Assembly: GCA_964345005.1 (NCBI GenBank)
Contig: CAYFPQ010000126.1
Coordinates: 1-6,033, forward strand
Reading direction: 5' to 3'
DNA: 6,033 nt
Origin: JABMPJ01 sp964345005
GTDB taxonomy: Bacteria > Verrucomicrobiota > Kiritimatiellia > UBA8416 > JABMPJ01
Part shown: piece by piece, positions 5,218 through 6,033 of the stretch
Layout of the letters: each line of letters starts with the position of its first letter
Position numbering within the stretch: position 1 is the first letter of the stretch
Made by a program: the position numbers and the translations under genes
The notes under the pieces: generated by a model
Databases searched by the model: none
Seen by the model: only the letters and a program-made list of their open reading frames with translations
What the model was told of the DNA's origin: nothing

Positions 5218-6033
5218 GTGCGCTTCGCACCGGCATTCTGACAAGCATTAGCGACATCGACCCAACCGTTTGGAACAGTGTCGTGAGTCGGAACCACCTG
5301 ATCTGCAGGCATGAATACCTTCAGGCCATCGAACGTTCCTCCATCAACGATTGCCGCTATTACTATCCCGTCGTCTATGATGATGACCGCGTCGTTGCGC
5401 ATACCTGCCTTTACTTCATCAGCACAGAGTTGGATCTCTTTGCCAAGGGCATTGGCAAGCTCCTGGTGAATGGGATTCGCCATCTTTGGCGTCGGTTCAT
5501 GATCCTTCGTTCCATCGAATGCGGAACGCCTGTTGCTTTGGGTACCACCATATCCGTTCACAAGGACACCGACCGGCAGGCAGTTCTCTCTGAGATCGTT
5601 CGTGCGACGGAACAGGTCGCCAGGGAACAGGGCGTTCCCGTCATCCTGTTCCGCGACTTCTCCGATGGCGAACTCGGTTTCTACGACGCTCTCGTGGAGC
5701 GAGGATACAGCCGGATCAGGAACCTTCCGGCCGCACATATGCAGATCAAGTGGCGCAGTTTCGACGGGTATATCAACTCGATGAGCAGCAGGTATAGGCA
5801 CAAACACCTGTCCCAACAGAAGCGTTTTACGGCATCGGGGGCGACGATCGAAGTCATCGACAACTTCTCATCGATCGCCAGCGACTTGGCCCGACTATGG
5901 CGCAACGTATATGACCGAGCAACCGAGTACCGTCGTGAAATCCTGCTGGCGGATTTCTTCGAAAACCTGGATACCCATCTAGCCCGAGTTTCCTACTTAC
6001 AGGAGAGTGTATCGCGTAAGTGTTTGCGAGTAA
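5214..6033 (+). CDS. GNAT/FemAB-like N-acyltransferase, partial (3' end beyond the window)
   Basis: The ATG at 5214 overlaps the preceding stop by four bases (ATGA), with GGAG at 5205-5208 as ribosome binding site. The frame stays open to the window edge, giving 273 residues; the TAA at the very end is out of frame. The N-terminal part has IDPTVWNSV and RHEYLQAIE (32-40), the usual opening of FemAB-like and BioF2-like GNAT proteins. A second domain starts near residue 183 (FDGYINSMSSRYRHKHL), matching the basic start of the BioF2-like acetyltransferase domain, and its beginning is present before the sequence stops. Such double-GNAT proteins transfer acyl or aminoacyl groups to amines. Bacterial ceramide synthase has been described as a GNAT-fold enzyme, so N-acylation of the amino-lipid made by the neighbouring synthase is an attractive but unproven role. 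Peptidoglycan or polysaccharide modification is the main alternative. Confidence 0.75.
   Translation, partial: MSALRTGILTSISDIDPTVWNSVVSRNHLICRHEYLQAIERSSINDCRYYYPVVYDDDRVVAHTCLYFISTELDLFAKGIGKLLVNGIRHLWRRFMILRSIECGTPVALGTTISVHKDTDRQAVLSEIVRATEQVAREQGVPVILFRDFSDGELGFYDALVERGYSRIRNLPAAHMQIKWRSFDGYINSMSSRYRHKHLSQQKRFTASGATIEVIDNFSSIASDLARLWRNVYDRATEYRREILLADFFENLDTHLARVSYLQESVSRKCLRV

Noticed and set aside
5184..5816. Minus-strand open frame (210 codons) opposite the GNAT-like gene
   Set aside because: The forward frame shows FemAB/BioF2-like motifs, an ATGA overlap and a ribosome binding site. The reverse frame has none of these.
6012..6033. End of the GNAT-like gene at the final TAA
   Set aside because: The TAA at 6031-6033 is out of frame with the ATG at 5214. 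In frame the gene reads through to the edge, so it is cut by the window. A frameshift near the edge is possible but unsupported.

Overview
The window looks like chromosome of a Gram-negative (outer-membrane) bacterium of moderately high GC content, in the upper 50s percent by eye. The main clue is a FadL-type outer-membrane protein with a signal peptide and a C-terminal aromatic residue. The phylum cannot be fixed from the sequence. The PLP enzyme resembles the serine-palmitoyltransferase-like branch known from Bacteroidota and other groups, but base composition and style do not point to Bacteroidota in particular. No rRNA, tRNA, CRISPR array, insertion sequence or integrase was seen.

Layout: positions 1-247 are non-coding and contain inverted repeats of TTTCAGG/CCTGAAA type. 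A DeoR-family repressor gene runs leftward (248-1021). A 253-base divergent intergenic region follows, with a candidate promoter for each direction and a strong compound inverted repeat just upstream of the rightward genes. Four genes then run rightward in tight order: a FadL/OmpP1-family outer-membrane transporter (1275-2507); an alpha-oxoamine synthase of the serine palmitoyltransferase / 8-amino-7-oxononanoate synthase / 2-amino-3-ketobutyrate CoA ligase family (2573-3877); a radical SAM protein with an N-terminal B12-binding-like domain (3862-5217); and a two-domain GNAT/FemAB-like acyltransferase that is cut off by the window edge (5214 to beyond 6033). The last three overlap by 16 and 4 bases, so they are almost certainly co-translated. 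The fadL-like gene lies 65 bases upstream with no visible terminator between.

How the genes may work together (inference): an alpha-oxoamine synthase condenses an acyl thioester with an amino acid to give an amino ketone, which is the first step of sphingoid or sulfonolipid long-chain base synthesis. A GNAT-fold enzyme could N-acylate the amine, as proposed for bacterial ceramide synthase. A class-B-like radical SAM enzyme could alter the unactivated hydrocarbon chain, for example by methylation. A FadL-type channel could move a hydrophobic substrate or product across the outer membrane. Together these suggest a candidate pathway for a modified amino-lipid. The product is unknown, and no ketoreductase, acyl carrier protein or acyl-activating enzyme is seen in the window; these may lie downstream.
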